A stretch of 64,000 bases of DNA from Homalodisca vitripennis (GCF_021130785.1 NC_060212.1:144280001-144344000); one strand, 5' to 3'. Numbered from the stretch's first letter, positions 48,501-60,969 are shown. Notes: a model not told the origin generated them from the sequence alone. Program-made: numbers and translations.

Positions 48501-50564
48501 ACAATGGTGTGTAATTTAATGTGTTTTTAAATTTTCCATGGATACATAGTAATGTTGCAAATAACATTATTAATCATAAATAAGAGTATTTCAGGGTAGG
48601 TCCATTAAGAAATTTGTTTCTATTTTGATCGAAAGTGCATTTATTTGACATCTAATCACCCCTTCCTTTTAAGTACGTTATTATGGTCAGGAGTGCTCAG
48701 AATACAAAAAAGAGGCTTCGCCCCATGGAGCCAGCCTTAGTTAAAACATTGCTATACGTCGAGCTGTCTTTGTGAAAACACACGTTAAGTCCTTCAGGAC
48801 TATTAATTTTCATGTTTTCTGTTTTTATTTTACTGGCTATCAATTCGTTTATTTTATTTTATTAAGAATGTTAGAAACTCAGGACAAATTGATCTCGCCC
48901 TAGAGTCCATTTACCTGTTGAAAAATGTCGGAATGTGGTTTTCTGTACAAAATTGATCACTGACACTACATCCTGTCTCGGCCACCCGTAGCGCTGGTAT
49001 CGCTTACATCTTACAATCCCACTAGGCTACCCTGCATTGTCATATCTTCGTATAACCGCCCCCCCCCACCCCCCGACATCCCACCCATCCTGGCTGGTGT
49101 CTCTTACAACGGGTCCTGGGTTGTGTACGTGGCAGCTTGCGTGCAAGAGCGCTTCCTGTTGTGATCAAAAAGATATCTTATTCAACAATCTCTCGAGTTG
49201 CATGTCGTTTCATTCCCCTTTGAAATTAGATGCCTTGGGGATGTTCCCAAGCATAAAATCCCGCTTTGCATCACGGCCTGTTTACATATAAAAGAGGCTC
49301 GAGCAATAATGTTGTGTATAATCTGTTGTATTTTGTTTACCAAATATTTAAACAGAACATTTTTAATACGAGTATATTGACTGTTTTATAGAATTAAACA
49401 GTGATTTGGTGTTCTCATCTATAAAAGTCAAATACTTCCTGACGAAATCTGTGAAACTCTAAACAAAATGATGTAACACTTGTTTTATCTTAACTACCTA
49501 AAGAGAGCTCGCTAAGAAACAGTTTTGAAAGTTTTGCAGCCTAACTGCGGATATTTATTCGGAAAAAACTGAGTAATTGTAATAAAATGTATTATCTCAT
49601 TCAGAGTTGTTAAAACATAAAAACTACCATTAGTACCCCATGAGGCTTTCATAATCAATCGCGAAATTTCGTGGGAAAACGACGATTTCGCTCAAGTGAA
49701 TTCAACACTCTTGATATATGAATTTTATTATGCATCAAAATTTCATAAGTTTGCACAAATGAGCAAATTGATGCTCGTTATCCGTATTTGAATACACGAA
49801 ATAAGATCCAATCCTACAGTGGAACCGCAACGAGCAAAGGAGATGCAGCAAGTGATCCTCTAGTCCGCCAAAAACGTTTTGAAAATTGTTATTACTGACA
49901 CAAGTAACTTTCCTTTAAATTACGTATCTTTATTCTTAAATAAAAACATTACCGATTATCGTAGATGTTGAAATTAAACTAAAGCGTTATGGTATTGTTT
50001 ACATATCTTAAGGAGAACAAAACATTTTAAACTCTCATTTTAAACATTATACAAGTTCATAGTTTTGTTGGAACATCTGAGACGAGTGTTCCAAAGATCG
50101 TACAAAGTAGTATCTACTCTTAACATATTCGGATATGTAGGACATGCAGTAACATGATGAAACTTTGTGCCCGGCAGCTCTTTATCAACAACAGCGGAGT
50201 TGTCACATATCTATGTTACACGTTGCAGTGTATGAGAATTTCCTCCACCAGTATTAACCGCTTATTTTATCTTCTCGCAATACCTGTTGTGAAAGCTTGT
50301 ATAACTCAAGGATAGAATTAACAGTAATTTATGACAAGATGTAAAATAATACTATTTAAAATTTGAAAGAAATATAGACCTCTACAAAGGGCTACACTCC
50401 TAAAATTTCAGTTTTAAGTTCAGTTAAAATATAATATAAACTATATATAAAATAGTTTATAATGTAAATTAATTCCTTGAAAAACTAATTAACCCACGTT
50501 TTTGTGTATATTATGGTATATAGATGTACATATTACAGTAGTACAGTGTAAAAGTGTGCCATAT

Positions 50565-50960
50565 CGCGTATTGACTATCAGGCTTCGCTAAGGTAGTATG
50601 CAAAGTTTCAAGTATATGTCAACAATTATCAAGTATACTGTTATGTGTTGATATCTCGTGTGATTGTACACAGTTAATTTACACATTTATTTATTCTAAA
50701 ACTTTCTTGTTGCGATCGTAGTTTACCTATAAAACCAATGTAAAAATGTTCACTAACGCTCAGCTACATCCCATGGAACACCATCATCGATGTTATCTGT
50801 GTAGAAATGGAATTTCATGCAAAATTTCTAGTTTGTAGGTTAGTTTGTTCTCGACATATCGTGTGGACAGATAGATGGACAGACAGAAATAAAATTCCTT
50901 CATCCCCTCAAGTGATAGGCTTCGCTAATGCACAGCCAACAATACATGATTACACTTCCT
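50565..50960 (+). repeat. old dispersed repeat, family A copy 2
   Basis: Partner of 16478-16885, with the shared blocks in rearranged or extended order: GGCTTCGCTAAGG, ATGCAAAGTTTCAAG, CATCCCATGGAAC, GTGTAGAAATGGAATTTCAT, TCTCGACATATCGTG, CATCCCCTCAAG and a second GGCTTCGCTAA. The frame 50807-51022 is a by-product. Confidence 0.6.
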
Positions 50961-53900
50961 CCAGATATAGGTCATATACCGATAAGATCAAATTATCTCT
51001 TGAAAACCAAAGCTTTTCTTAAAAGTCAATGAGATGACTTGACATTATATACCTCCCCAAAGGGTGATGTGGCGTTATGCTTCATTAGGTAGACTTTCTA
51101 TCTTTCTCGGTTAAATATGTAAGTTTAACCTTCATTAACAGGGTAAGTAATTTATCTGCTGAATATTTTCTGTTAAATTGAAGGTTAACACCTCTTTAAA
51201 AACAGTATATATATGTTCTGTGGTCCACAGATGATGTTCAATTTTATGAAATTGTGTATTAGTTGAGAATAATACTCCTTAAGTGGGATGGGTAGACAAA
51301 CAACCTGAACTACTATGAACAAACATGCAAGTATTTTTTGCTTTAAAAATGTATATGTTTTTATATTCAGATTCTACTTCCAATTTCTACATATCAAAAA
51401 GAATACTCAGAAAAATTATGAATTATCATTAAACACCGCTTGCAAATCTGAATTTGGAATAGAGAAATCAAGGTTTTGTTTACTGATATAGGCTTGTAAT
51501 GATATCTCATATAAATAACTGGCAAGGAATTAGATTTCAAATTACCATCCATATGATTGGACCTTATCTCGTGTGTTCAATAATCGATAATACGTATTTT
51601 ATCGAACATCAATTTGTTCATGTGTCTAAGAAAAAGTTTTAAATGTTGAGCAATATTTAAAGTTCTGTTGAATAACATAAAGACTGTTGAATTTACGTGA
51701 GCGAAATATCGCGGTTTTCCGCGATTATTGATTATGATAAATGTAAAAATACACGCCTTAAACATATTTATAAGGCTCATGGTGGATTTCAGAGCCCTGT
51801 AACAAACCCAGTTATCTGACGCAGAACATCTTTCTCCAACCGAAATGCATCAAAGATCAAATTCTCTGGTTGGTGAATTATCAATGCATGTAGAAATATA
51901 GGCCTAAGCCTAATATTAACTACAAGTGTGTTAACTGGCCATTTTATTCAAATTAAGGTAACAATGGGAGGTAACAATACACTTATTCGATATTGCTCTA
52001 TTCCATACTTTCCGTTTAGTCAATTCCTGAGGAGTCAGCCATAATGAAATTTGAAAAGTTGTATCACCAAAAGTTTCATCACATCCTGTAGATGGGAGAT
52101 AGTCTGGTGTGTTTTTTTTTTTGTTATTCAAGACATCCCAAGTGAGATAAATCTGTCTCAAGCTAGAATCTTCAGGTCTCTTACGTATCCATAATGCCAT
52201 AAAAAGCACTTTTCCATTAGAGTCGTTTAGACTTTCTTACGGCTATATTATATTGGATCATAATCCTGTTTTAAGTTTCCCAAAGTATACTCAATTTCGG
52301 TATCCTAAAGAAGGTTCTTATCCCCACCCTTAAATAAATACGATCGGCATTTTATATAGTCCCGTGTTTCCTAATTGACAGGGGTAAGTCCTCCTGAGGG
52401 GATTATGACCCTCCCCCAACACCTCAGACAACAAGCTCCGGTCCCTGGGGCTATCTGAAGAGATAATAGTTTTAAATTTCTCTTCAGTGTCTCACTAGAT
52501 AATCTCAAGTCAGTTGTCCTTGTATTCCCTTAGGTAAACACTCTGGGAACGTCACAATTAATATTAAATTCAGTTAATTGTATTATATTTGTAAATTTGT
52601 ATACACAGTAAGGTTTTTGTAGAGTTTAACATTTATAGTTTCACAGACTACAATTCGTACATAATCGTAAAATATTCCATGGTTTTTTCACTTTAAGTCA
52701 TTGGAGGAATAGTATTTATTTAAAATTTATATTTAGTAGCTTTAACTATATATAGAAAAACATTATTATTTAAAAGAATACAGACAGGCAGGAAGAAAAC
52801 TAAGAATTGTAGGACATTTATTTATATTTACTATATCTTAATTGTAAAATTTTTAACTACTCCTCGAAGTTTGGAGCTACAATGATTCCTCAAATGATTT
52901 ATTTTTACATTTTAGTAGATAAATAGTACCTTCCAGTCAAAACTTATTTTTTAATTTATTCTATAAATTCATTTCAAAGTAGACTAATGAAAACTAATCT
53001 GTAACAGAATATGTGGTTTTCTTCTAGCATAAATAGCATAATATCATTCTCACCAAGAGATTATAGAAATAAGTAAAACGATAGCATTATACATAATGTA
53101 TAAGAGATGAGAGATACAAATCAAACAAAACAGGTTAAGTGGTATAATAAGGCTTCAGATGAATGCTTCGCTTGCTTTTGAATAGTTAGTTCCCACAAAT
53201 AATTGAATCATTTCGAGGAGATTCCGTTCAGAATGTTTGTATGGAAGACTGAACTTTTCATGTGAGTATTTAATAAGCTTGTGTTTTGATACTGCTTTCT
53301 CAGTAAAATGTTTGGACGAAACGTTTTAAAGCGTTGAATAATTACGGTAAAATAAACAAATATAAGAGGTTTTTGTATGGAAACAAGAAAGTTTACTGAA
53401 TTTCTAAACATGATATTTGTTTTTTACAGTTGTTGAAGAACGTGTAACGTGTCTCTTTACACAAATCCATTTTTGGTTTCTACATTTAATATTGGATTTC
53501 TCATTTAAACTACATCAATCTAATTAACTACAGAAGCTGCACTAATAATGTATATAATTTTAATACCACGTGAACGTTAAAAATATGTTTATCACTCTTG
53601 ACAGTTTTATATTAATCATCGTAAGATCACCTTTCATAGATGAATAATAGCATTATGAAAAGTGAAATGGAGCTGAACTCAACATTCGTATTCAATTATT
53701 TTTGAAATCTACTATTGTGTTTAAATAAACGTCATTTTGTTTGCCTCTTTTTAAACTAATCATACTGTCGGTAGCTGCAATGTGTTTCTGTTTTAGATAT
53801 CAACGTCAAGTTTAAGGGACACATGTAAACATGTACGTAAACATTCATAAAATTTACTATCGTTTTCTTACGAATATATTCAGTACGAAATTATGTAAAG

Positions 53901-53963
53901 GTTCGTTTTGAGTCTCTTCGTCGCCGACTTATTTTGAATCTCTTCAGAAGAACATGACTCCAA
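50961..53963. other. AT-rich DNA, no assigned gene
   Basis: A minus-strand frame at 51931-52209 (92 codons) reads fairly like protein but matches no family I know. A GC-richer patch at 52370-52470 is non-coding in all frames. Confidence 0.4.
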
Positions 53964-54221
53964 TGGCGTAGTGTAGCGGGTACGGCGGTTATCGCAAGAT
54001 AACCAGATCAAGCAACGTCGAGCGTGGCTGCTGCTGCTTGGATGGGTGACCGCTGAGCGATCCTGTTCTTGCAAGCAGCCCGCCTGCCCGGCCATTGGTG
54101 GTGGTTCGGAAGTCACCTTTAAGCCGTCGGTCCCCAGGTTAAGTGTTAAAGAGGGCTTCTTAGGCCTAACTTCGCCTGGTAAAATAAGACATTCTTTACT
54201 TTACTTTTACTTTACTTTACT
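53964..54221 (+). mobile_element. 5S-rRNA-derived SINE
   Basis: The body carries the internal promoter of 5S rRNA: AAGCAACGTCGAGC (54010-54023, box A) and CTTGGATGGGTGACCGC (54038-54054, IE/box C), at the spacing of the 5S gene. Upstream lies a CpG-rich head (TGGCGTAGTGTAGCGGGT). Downstream is a non-5S body ending GCCTGGTAAAATAAGACA and a pentanucleotide-type tail of TTTAC units (about 54192-54221). Such SINEs are transcribed by RNA polymerase III through TFIIIA/TFIIIC and mobilised by a partner LINE. The flanks give only a weak duplication (GACTCCA/GATTCCA), suggesting an old insertion. The frames 53880-54116 and 54046-54270 are incidental. Confidence 0.85.
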
Positions 54222-55178
54222 CAAGATTCCAGGAGTCAAGTCTGAAACAGCGTCAGATACCAAACGCTGAAATAAAATAAAGGAGAACTAAAATCAACAT
54301 TCAAATTAAATCAAACCTTCCTACCATATCTGCGTTATGTGTAAATAAAATGTTCTCAAAATCCAGCTAAAAGCACGTCCTAATTAGTTCGAATTAATAT
54401 GAAATTTAAAAATTCTATTGTGCTAAAGATGTGAATGCTAATATTGATATTGTTAATGAGCTCTTTATACAATTTAATCAATATATGTTATGAATTCTAA
54501 TTTTATTATTGTTGTTTCATAATAATATTGTTTTACTAATCCATTCAAAGCGACGGATATTATACCTGTAATTACGATAAAGAAAATATTCCATGATCTA
54601 TTAAAGCTTTATTTACTACTGCGTTACTTTCACAATGGAATTCAAAATTCTTTTTGGAGATAAAATACTTTTATTCTACTAAAACTATTCTTTGATTTAA
54701 TTTTTTAATGAGTTTATAATAAAAAAAATGTTATTTATTAAATAAAATTGTGTATTGTTGAGGGACTGTCAATGTGTGCAATTAATTCAATACATTGATT
54801 GAATTGCAATGCTTCGATTGAATACCGCTAAGCTTTAATACAAGTGAGTTGGTTAAACACTAATTGTGCATATTATCTGAGATTGTATTAACTCTATCAC
54901 CGGCAGTCAATATACTGGGGGAGTAAGGAAAACAATGGAGGGCGGTTAGTATTGTTTGTTGTAGGGCCGAATTGTTTAGGAACGAATTACATTATGATTT
55001 TTTAACCTAAAGCGTCTAACTGTACATTTATAACAAGGATGCTAAAATATACCACATTAAAAAATATTGTTTCTAAAATCAAATTAAAAATTGTACACAA
55101 TTTTACCACTGTAAAAATCGTAAAAAATGTATAAATCCCTATGAGTAAAACATTTCAACAAACCTATACATGGATATA
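54222..55178. other. AT-rich DNA, no gene seen
   Basis: Nothing supportable. Confidence 0.45.
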
Positions 55179-55816
55179 CAGGGTGTACATAAAGTCCTGC
55201 ACGGGTATAATATTTTCTGAACGATAACAGATAAATCAACAAGATTTGGTACATCAATACTACACCTAAAAATCTACTTTTTGAAGGAACTATCAGTTTT
55301 CTGTAATATCATAGGGACGTCCCGCAAGGAGTCAGAATGAAATCTTAAATAGGAGCTTAGGTCAATATGCACATCATTTTAAAGGTCTTATCTAGCAGAG
55401 TTTAATGCCGCAAACCGCACTCAAAAGGATTGATCCAGTACAAAATGGCGGCTGTTCAAAGGTTTTACTTGGTTTCATTTTATTAGTAGCCATAACCCCA
55501 GTAAAGCAAAACTGCAACCAAACGAATACTGCAGCTAAATACTACATTATGCTTGTCAGTTGTACAGAAGTGAATTATGACGTTAGTTATCCTCAAGGGT
55601 TACAAATTTGGTCCTAATATATTGATAACGGGGAAAACCTGATAACAGTAACAATTGGAAAGCTCTTATCTTTGGGTAGCAGTTTGGACTTTCCTATTAG
55701 CCAGTCTATTCATAGTAGGCTATTTTTCTTGTTTTAGTAGTGCTGTCCAACCTTTCTATCAGTGCGCTTTAGTACAAAAGAGTTTGTCTTATTGCTTGTA
55801 GTTCTTCAACTACACT

Positions 55817-56102
55817 ATGTCGCTTGACGAACGTGAACGTATAACACTTCTTATGATGGGTGGTTGGGGAAACAACAGACGATCACACGAGGAAGCATAT
55901 CATTTATTTAATGATACTACTTTCAAGAGAAGCAGCCAATTTCTAGAACAACTGTAGGGAGAACTGTTCAACGCTTTATGGAAACAGGAAGTGTTTCCGA
56001 TCGTCATAGGTCAGGAAGGCCCGCTACTGCGACAACCGAAGACAACTCTTTAGATGTATTGCAGTCATTTATTAAGAACCCGCAAGAGTCCCTTAATAAA
56101 TG
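55817..56102 (+). pseudogene. mariner-type transposase N-terminal domain, truncated
   Basis: ATG at 55817 opens MSLDERERITLLMMGGWGNN. A frameshift near 55940 is followed by ISRTTVGRTVQRFMETGSVS and then RSGRPATATTEDNSLDVL. This is the two-part helix-turn-helix DNA-binding domain of mariner transposases, ending in the GRP linker motif. The frame ends at about 56102 after QESLNK, and the DD34D catalytic domain is missing. It lies in the unpaired centre of the fold-back. It cannot transpose, though a short DNA-binding peptide could in principle be made from the first frame. Confidence 0.75.
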
Positions 56103-56156
56103 ACCCCGCAGAGAACATTTACTCTGAAAACATTCTGTAAGTAAACATCTTTTTTT

Positions 56157-56258
56157 AAATAAAACCTTTGAGCAGCCGCCATTTTGTACTGGATCAATCT
56201 TTTTGAGTGCGGTTTGCGGCATTAAACTCTGCGAGATAAGCCCTTTAAAATGATGTGG
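56157..56258 (-). repeat. third partial copy of the fold-back arm
   Basis: It repeats, in direct orientation, the inner part of the right arm at about 56395-56492: AAAACCTTTGA.CAGCCGCC, TGAGTGCGGTTTGCGGCATT and CCTTTAAAATGATGTG. It differs at several positions (for example GAGATAAGCC against TAGATAAGAC). This makes the right half asymmetric. Confidence 0.8.
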
Positions 56259-56683
56259 ACAACCCTTGAGGATAACTAACGTCATAATTCACTTCTGTAC
56301 AACTGACAAGCATAATGTAGTATTTAGCTGCAGTATTCGTTTGGTTGCAGTTTTGCTTTACTGGGGTTATGGCTACTAATAAAATGAAACCAAGTAAAAC
56401 CTTTGAACAGCCGCCATTTTGTACTGGATCAATCCTTTTGAGTGCGGTTTGCGGCATTAAACTCTGCTAGATAAGACCTTTAAAATGATGTGCATATTGA
56501 CCTAAGCTCCTATTTAAGATTTCATTCTGACTCCTTGCGGGACGTCCCTATGATATTACAGAAAACTGATAGTTCCTTCAAAAAGTAGATTTTTAGGTGT
56601 AGTATTGATGTACCAAATCTTGTTGATTTATCTGTTATCGTTCAGAAAATATTATACCCGTGCAGGACTTTATGTACACCCTG

Positions 56684-58585
56684 TATAGATTTAAAAAGGC
56701 TTAAAAACTTGAAAAACTTGAATTTGGAGCATGTTTTTTTAGTTAAGTTTACATAAGGATGTTAGTCAAGAATTGGATCTTAAAAATTTAAATTAAATCA
56801 GATTGAGACCTACAGTATTAATTTTGACCCAAGTACTTAAAGGAATGACGGGAAATCGATTTATTTTCTGTGGGTGATTTAAAATATTTACTTTCAAAGC
56901 TTCTTGTTCTGCAAAGATGATTTGGCAGGATATTTTCTCTATTTCCGCTCCGAATAAAAAAATCTACTTGAAAAATTAAAAGATGCTGGATTGGTAAAAT
57001 ACGCAACTGCTAATAGAAATGAAATAAGCTTGATAGCTTAGATTTTGTAAGAATTATACGCAAGAAAAGGTTTTGAGTAGTTCTTAACTTAGCTATTAAT
57101 GTTTTGTAAGTACCCCCACCATGGCAAAGGATACTGTAATTTTGAATTAATTAAAGCAAAATAAAGGGTTCTCAAGAGATGTGAATTACAAAACTCCTTA
57201 AAAAATAAAATTTTCTGATTTGTGATCTTAATTTTGAGTGTAACTCTAACATGTGAGGTTTAAAAGTAAGTATCTCATCAAGCAAAACTCCCAGATATTT
57301 AATAGATTTTGCTTTTTCTAAAGGTTGGTAAGACAGGTAAATTGGTTGGTATTGCAGGTTGATGAATGAAAAATTATAGAAGAAGGAATGCCAAAGCCCA
57401 AGAAATCAAAATTAATAAATTTGTTTTACTAACATTCACTTACATTTTGTTTATTAAACACAATGCAACATTTCAACATTTTAATTTATTGTACTGGATG
57501 ATGGATATTTGTAATACTTTACTGTGCTTTAAGCTGTATTTACGAATATGTGTTGTCACTTAGTGTAGTATGCAGCTTTCTCGGTGGTCCCAGGAAGCGT
57601 TAATCATGGTATAATCCCTTCCCACGACACTACTAAGTCCCCGGGGTTTCAGTTCGGACGTTGCCGGGATTAGACCACACAAATTGTAGATTTTTCCCCT
57701 CTCGCCAATTTTTTATTCCAAATTTGCATGTAAGACGCATGTACTGCGGTAATTCAGCTGTAGATTTTGGCTGTAAAAGCTGGGAATAAAGAAGCAACAA
57801 TAGTGCCATTGATTTTAGAAGAAGTTTATAAACAGACTGATTAGTTTATCAGATAACAACCCAAGGCACCCACCCAACTTACTACACTTTGATGCATTAT
57901 AATGTAATTTAATAGTAATATACAATATTGGGTATACAAAATAAAGCAAGACCTTCGTGGCACCCATATATCTCTACCAATGTCATTACATTTCACGTAT
58001 TTGTTTGTTGAGAAGTGTTTTGTTGTTATACTACGAATTTTAAACGTTGAGAGGTACAATAATCCAAAGGTTATATGTAAATACTGTCTACAATACTTAC
58101 TAAAGCCCAGTTAAAACAAAATTGAAACCCTAGAAATAGGTAAAATGTTATTACATATTAATGTAATAAATGAGCCATCTCTATTATAATTTTAAAGATC
58201 ACTTAATCACTAATCCCAAAATCTGGGCAAGAATGTTGTGATTTTTCACTTTTTTTTAACATGATGTTTGTATATAATACTATTTTTTTGTTATTTAACT
58301 CCATATACATATTTTGTTCATATGGTGGTTGGAACGAAAATTTGACATCGTGGCAAACAGCGTTTCATCAAGACTTTCCCAATGTTCCTTAGAAATTGGA
58401 AACACTGTGAATTGGAGGCAGTTAACCTATATTATTGGAGATTGATTTGGAAGAGCAATTTGAGTCAATCTGGTTATTGCAGGACACGAGGGTATAATGA
58501 CTGAGAAGTAGAAAGTGACTTTCTGAGAGCCACTAATCGATTCCAACCCAAACAGAAGCGCGGTCGAGGCGGTGCTTAAACCGTA
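56684..58585. other. AT-rich DNA, no gene seen
   Basis: A GC-richer patch at 57570-57690 (CCCCGGGGTTTCAGTTCGGA) has no frame or partner that I can find. Confidence 0.4.
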
Positions 58586-58903
58586 TTAGTCTGTCAGACA
58601 CAGATTATACGCCGAGATGAAGGTTACAAAACCTGTTTGCGAATTATTTCGATACCGAAAGTCCGGCGCTGAACGCTTTCTCTGCTGTGAAGGCGAAGGA
58701 TTCCCTTTCTTTTCTTCACTCTTCGGATCATCGCGTCTTCTAGAGTAACCGTTGTGGCACCTGTGCCGGGTTCTGTTTGTTCCCACGGGACCAAAAATCT
58801 TCCGTTCTACCGTCCATATGGGTAGAGTTTTTACAAGAATTGTTGGACCATAAAACTTGTTACATAGAGCAATAAAGCTAACGCGTAGTTTAACTTTACG
58901 CAT
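58586..58903 (-). CDS. unidentified basic open frame in a GC-richer block
   Basis: A 105-codon minus-strand frame from ATG at 58903. It has a strongly basic, hydrophilic middle (GYSRRRDDPKSEEKKGNPSP) after a hydrophobic start, and G+C and CpG content well above the flanks. No domain is recognised. It could be an exon of a nucleic-acid-binding protein, a retroposed fragment or a chance frame. No clear splice sites or poly(A) tail frame it. Confidence 0.25.
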   Translation of the reverse strand: MRKVKLRVSFIALCNKFYGPTILVKTLPIWTVERKIFGPVGTNRTRHRCHNGYSRRRDDPKSEEKKGNPSPSQQRKRSAPDFRYRNNSQTGFVTFISAYNLCLTD

Positions 58904-60737
58904 ATCATTTAATGTATATAAAACGAGTCAGCGGCATACTCATGAAGGTTAGGGGAGGAGAGAGCTCCTTCTAAAACGAAAAAAAACCCTTAAGTATATA
59001 ATTATCCTAAATAATTTAGTATTCAAAGAATTTAATTGATTTTTAGTATAGTGGAACGAAATGAAAACATAATATTACATTAAAGTTATGAGTGATAATC
59101 TGCATGAATTACTTCCACCCAATCTTAAGATCTCATCGCAACAAACCCCTAACTGGTTCAGTAGGATCACAATTCTAACCAAGATACTTGGAAATTAAAT
59201 AATAATGTTTGAAATTACAATTATATTCGTTTATTCGAACTTCTTTCTTATATATGTTAATTGAGATAATTATACATAAATCTCAATCTTGAATTTTTCA
59301 TCTCCTGCTTGGCTAATACATTTTTACAGGCTTTAAGATTATGAAAGTTTATTACGGCAGAAACTTGTAAAGTGTTACCAGTAAAATAAACCAAGGAAAT
59401 GTATATTTAGCGAATAATTCAAGGTATCAAACTGAACGAGATAGAAACAGTCATAACCCAATGCATGTTGGTAACTTTCTGGCGAGAAGTATTATAAATC
59501 CTACGAGGAAACCTTAATATTTACCATTACACAATTTCTGAACGCTTTTCTTAATATTTTTAACATGCGATATCAAATTAAAACCTCACTCTATTATGTC
59601 TTGGCGGTATTGTAACACGCCCTTCATCAAATCCTGGGTACGCCACTGTAACAGACAATGTATAGTCTATTTTTTGCATAGTGGGAGACAAATTATTAGC
59701 AATTTCACAAGTTACCTTGTTTTTCTGTGGATTAATTCCACTTTAAAATATCCCTTTCGGCTCAGACATGAAAAGGTAGATGTTTCACATATGTCATCAT
59801 CTCTAAATGTAAAGCTGAAGAAGCGTTATTAGTTCAGATGTTTAAAGTAATGCACAATACTGATGAGAGATAACATGTTGCCATGTTAATACAGTCGTAA
59901 TACTTTAACATTGTTGGAACTCCATGCTCTTAAAACATTACAAGACAAATTGTTATAACCATATACATTTCTTTGGAAAAAACTGGACTTTTATTATTTA
60001 TAATTAATCCGAAATTATGGTTTTAAACCTATTTAATTATAACTGTTAAACTATATACTGCTATAACTTGAAACGGTAACCATCTGGAACCTTGAGAAGT
60101 TATCAAAAAATAATGAGTAATAAATGTTGCCTAAAATTACTTGAAAGTTTAAAGAATAGCGACATTTTATTTTATGAAATACCGAGATAAAAAATTTGCC
60201 TAATTTAGAATGACCGCCGTCATAACACTTTTTATTTGTTAAGACTTGCTAACGAACTCAATCAATCTACGTGTAAACACTGTCTCTGCACTATTTTTAG
60301 TCTGAATCTATTAAGAACCTAGTAGGTAGTGTTCACAATCATTACCGTAATGATGTATACCACTGAAAACTGTGTACGAACGTTTCATGGAAATCTTACG
60401 TGAAAAAATACGTAACAACAAACATTAATGTAAATTACCTGAGAATTCTGAAACACCGTTCGATACAATGCATAATAACTTATATATAACCTTCCTTTTC
60501 CTAACTTTGAATGGCGGCCATCTTGATGTCTTAAAAGATGTCGAAAGAATTAAAGTTGGATATAAATACTTAATATATTTCAGAAAGTATCGAATTTGTA
60601 TTGAAAATTAGTTGCTTTTTGCTTGAATACAAATGGCCGCCTTTTTATAATGTTTTTGTTAATACTTCCAAACTGTGTGCTCACAAGCTCGCGTTGCATT
60701 GCATAAGCCCATTGTATTTCATGCATACGTATATATA
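58904..60737. other. AT-rich DNA, no gene seen
   Basis: Nothing supportable. The frame at 59596-59832 is AT-rich and featureless. Confidence 0.45.
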
Positions 60738-60969
60738 CAGGGTGTTTGAAAAGTATGGGTACGGCTTAATAATTTAAAAACCATAGGAGATCACATCTAT
60801 AAACTTTGCACAGTGTCATATGGCTATGTAAACTATTTTTCCTTGCTATTACCATGACATGCCAACAATGGCATTTTACATATCCATATGACACTGTGCA
60901 AAGTTTATAGACGTTATCTCCTATGGTTTTTAAAATATTAAGCCGTACCCATACTTTTCAAACACCCTG
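60738..60969. mobile_element. 232-bp palindromic MITE, Tc1/mariner-like
   Basis: It begins CAGGGTGTTTGAAAAGTATG and ends with the near-exact complement, with TA on each side (60736-60737, 60970-60971). The arms pair almost to the centre (TAAACTTTGCACAGTGTCAT against ATGACACTGTGCAAAGTTTA), leaving a short loop near 60840-60870. It has no coding capacity. The CAGGGTGT ends resemble those of the fold-back at 55179, but the arms are otherwise unrelated. Confidence 0.9.

Larger units (their letters stand above)
44350..50564. other. long AT-rich stretch, no assigned gene
   Basis: It contains two hammerhead-like motif relics (44657-44690 and 45534-45582, listed separately) and a C-rich patch at 49058-49075. 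Frames at 46655-46903 and 49037-49291 lack recognisable features or splice signals that I would trust. Confidence 0.4.
55179..56683. mobile_element. 1505-bp Tc1/mariner fold-back with long inverted arms
   Basis: It starts CAGGGTGTACATAAAGTCC and ends with the complement GGACTTTATGTACACCCTG. Both ends are flanked by TA (55177-55178, 56684-56685). The arms are complementary for roughly 430 bases (about 55179-55605 and 56257-56683) with very few mismatches, so mirror-image open frames arise at 55405-55617 (+) and 56245-56457 (-). The centre (about 55610-56156) is unpaired and carries the N-terminal part of a mariner-type transposase. A third, partial copy of the arm lies at 56157-56258. The long near-identical arms point to a recent rearrangement or to gene conversion between them. 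Confidence 0.9.

Noticed and set aside
49058..49075. Short C-rich tract
   Set aside because: Brief and irregular, without the 16-base phase of the tract at 5666; not reported as a minisatellite.
51931..52209. 92-codon minus-strand frame
   Set aside because: Interrupted by an oligo-A run encoding KKK, with no family likeness and no supporting signals. It may be a relic, but I cannot support it.
55405..56457. Three similar 70-93-codon frames (55405-55617 plus, 56004-56285 and 56245-56457 minus)
   Set aside because: They are mirror images produced by the inverted arms and the third arm copy of the mariner fold-back, not a protein family.
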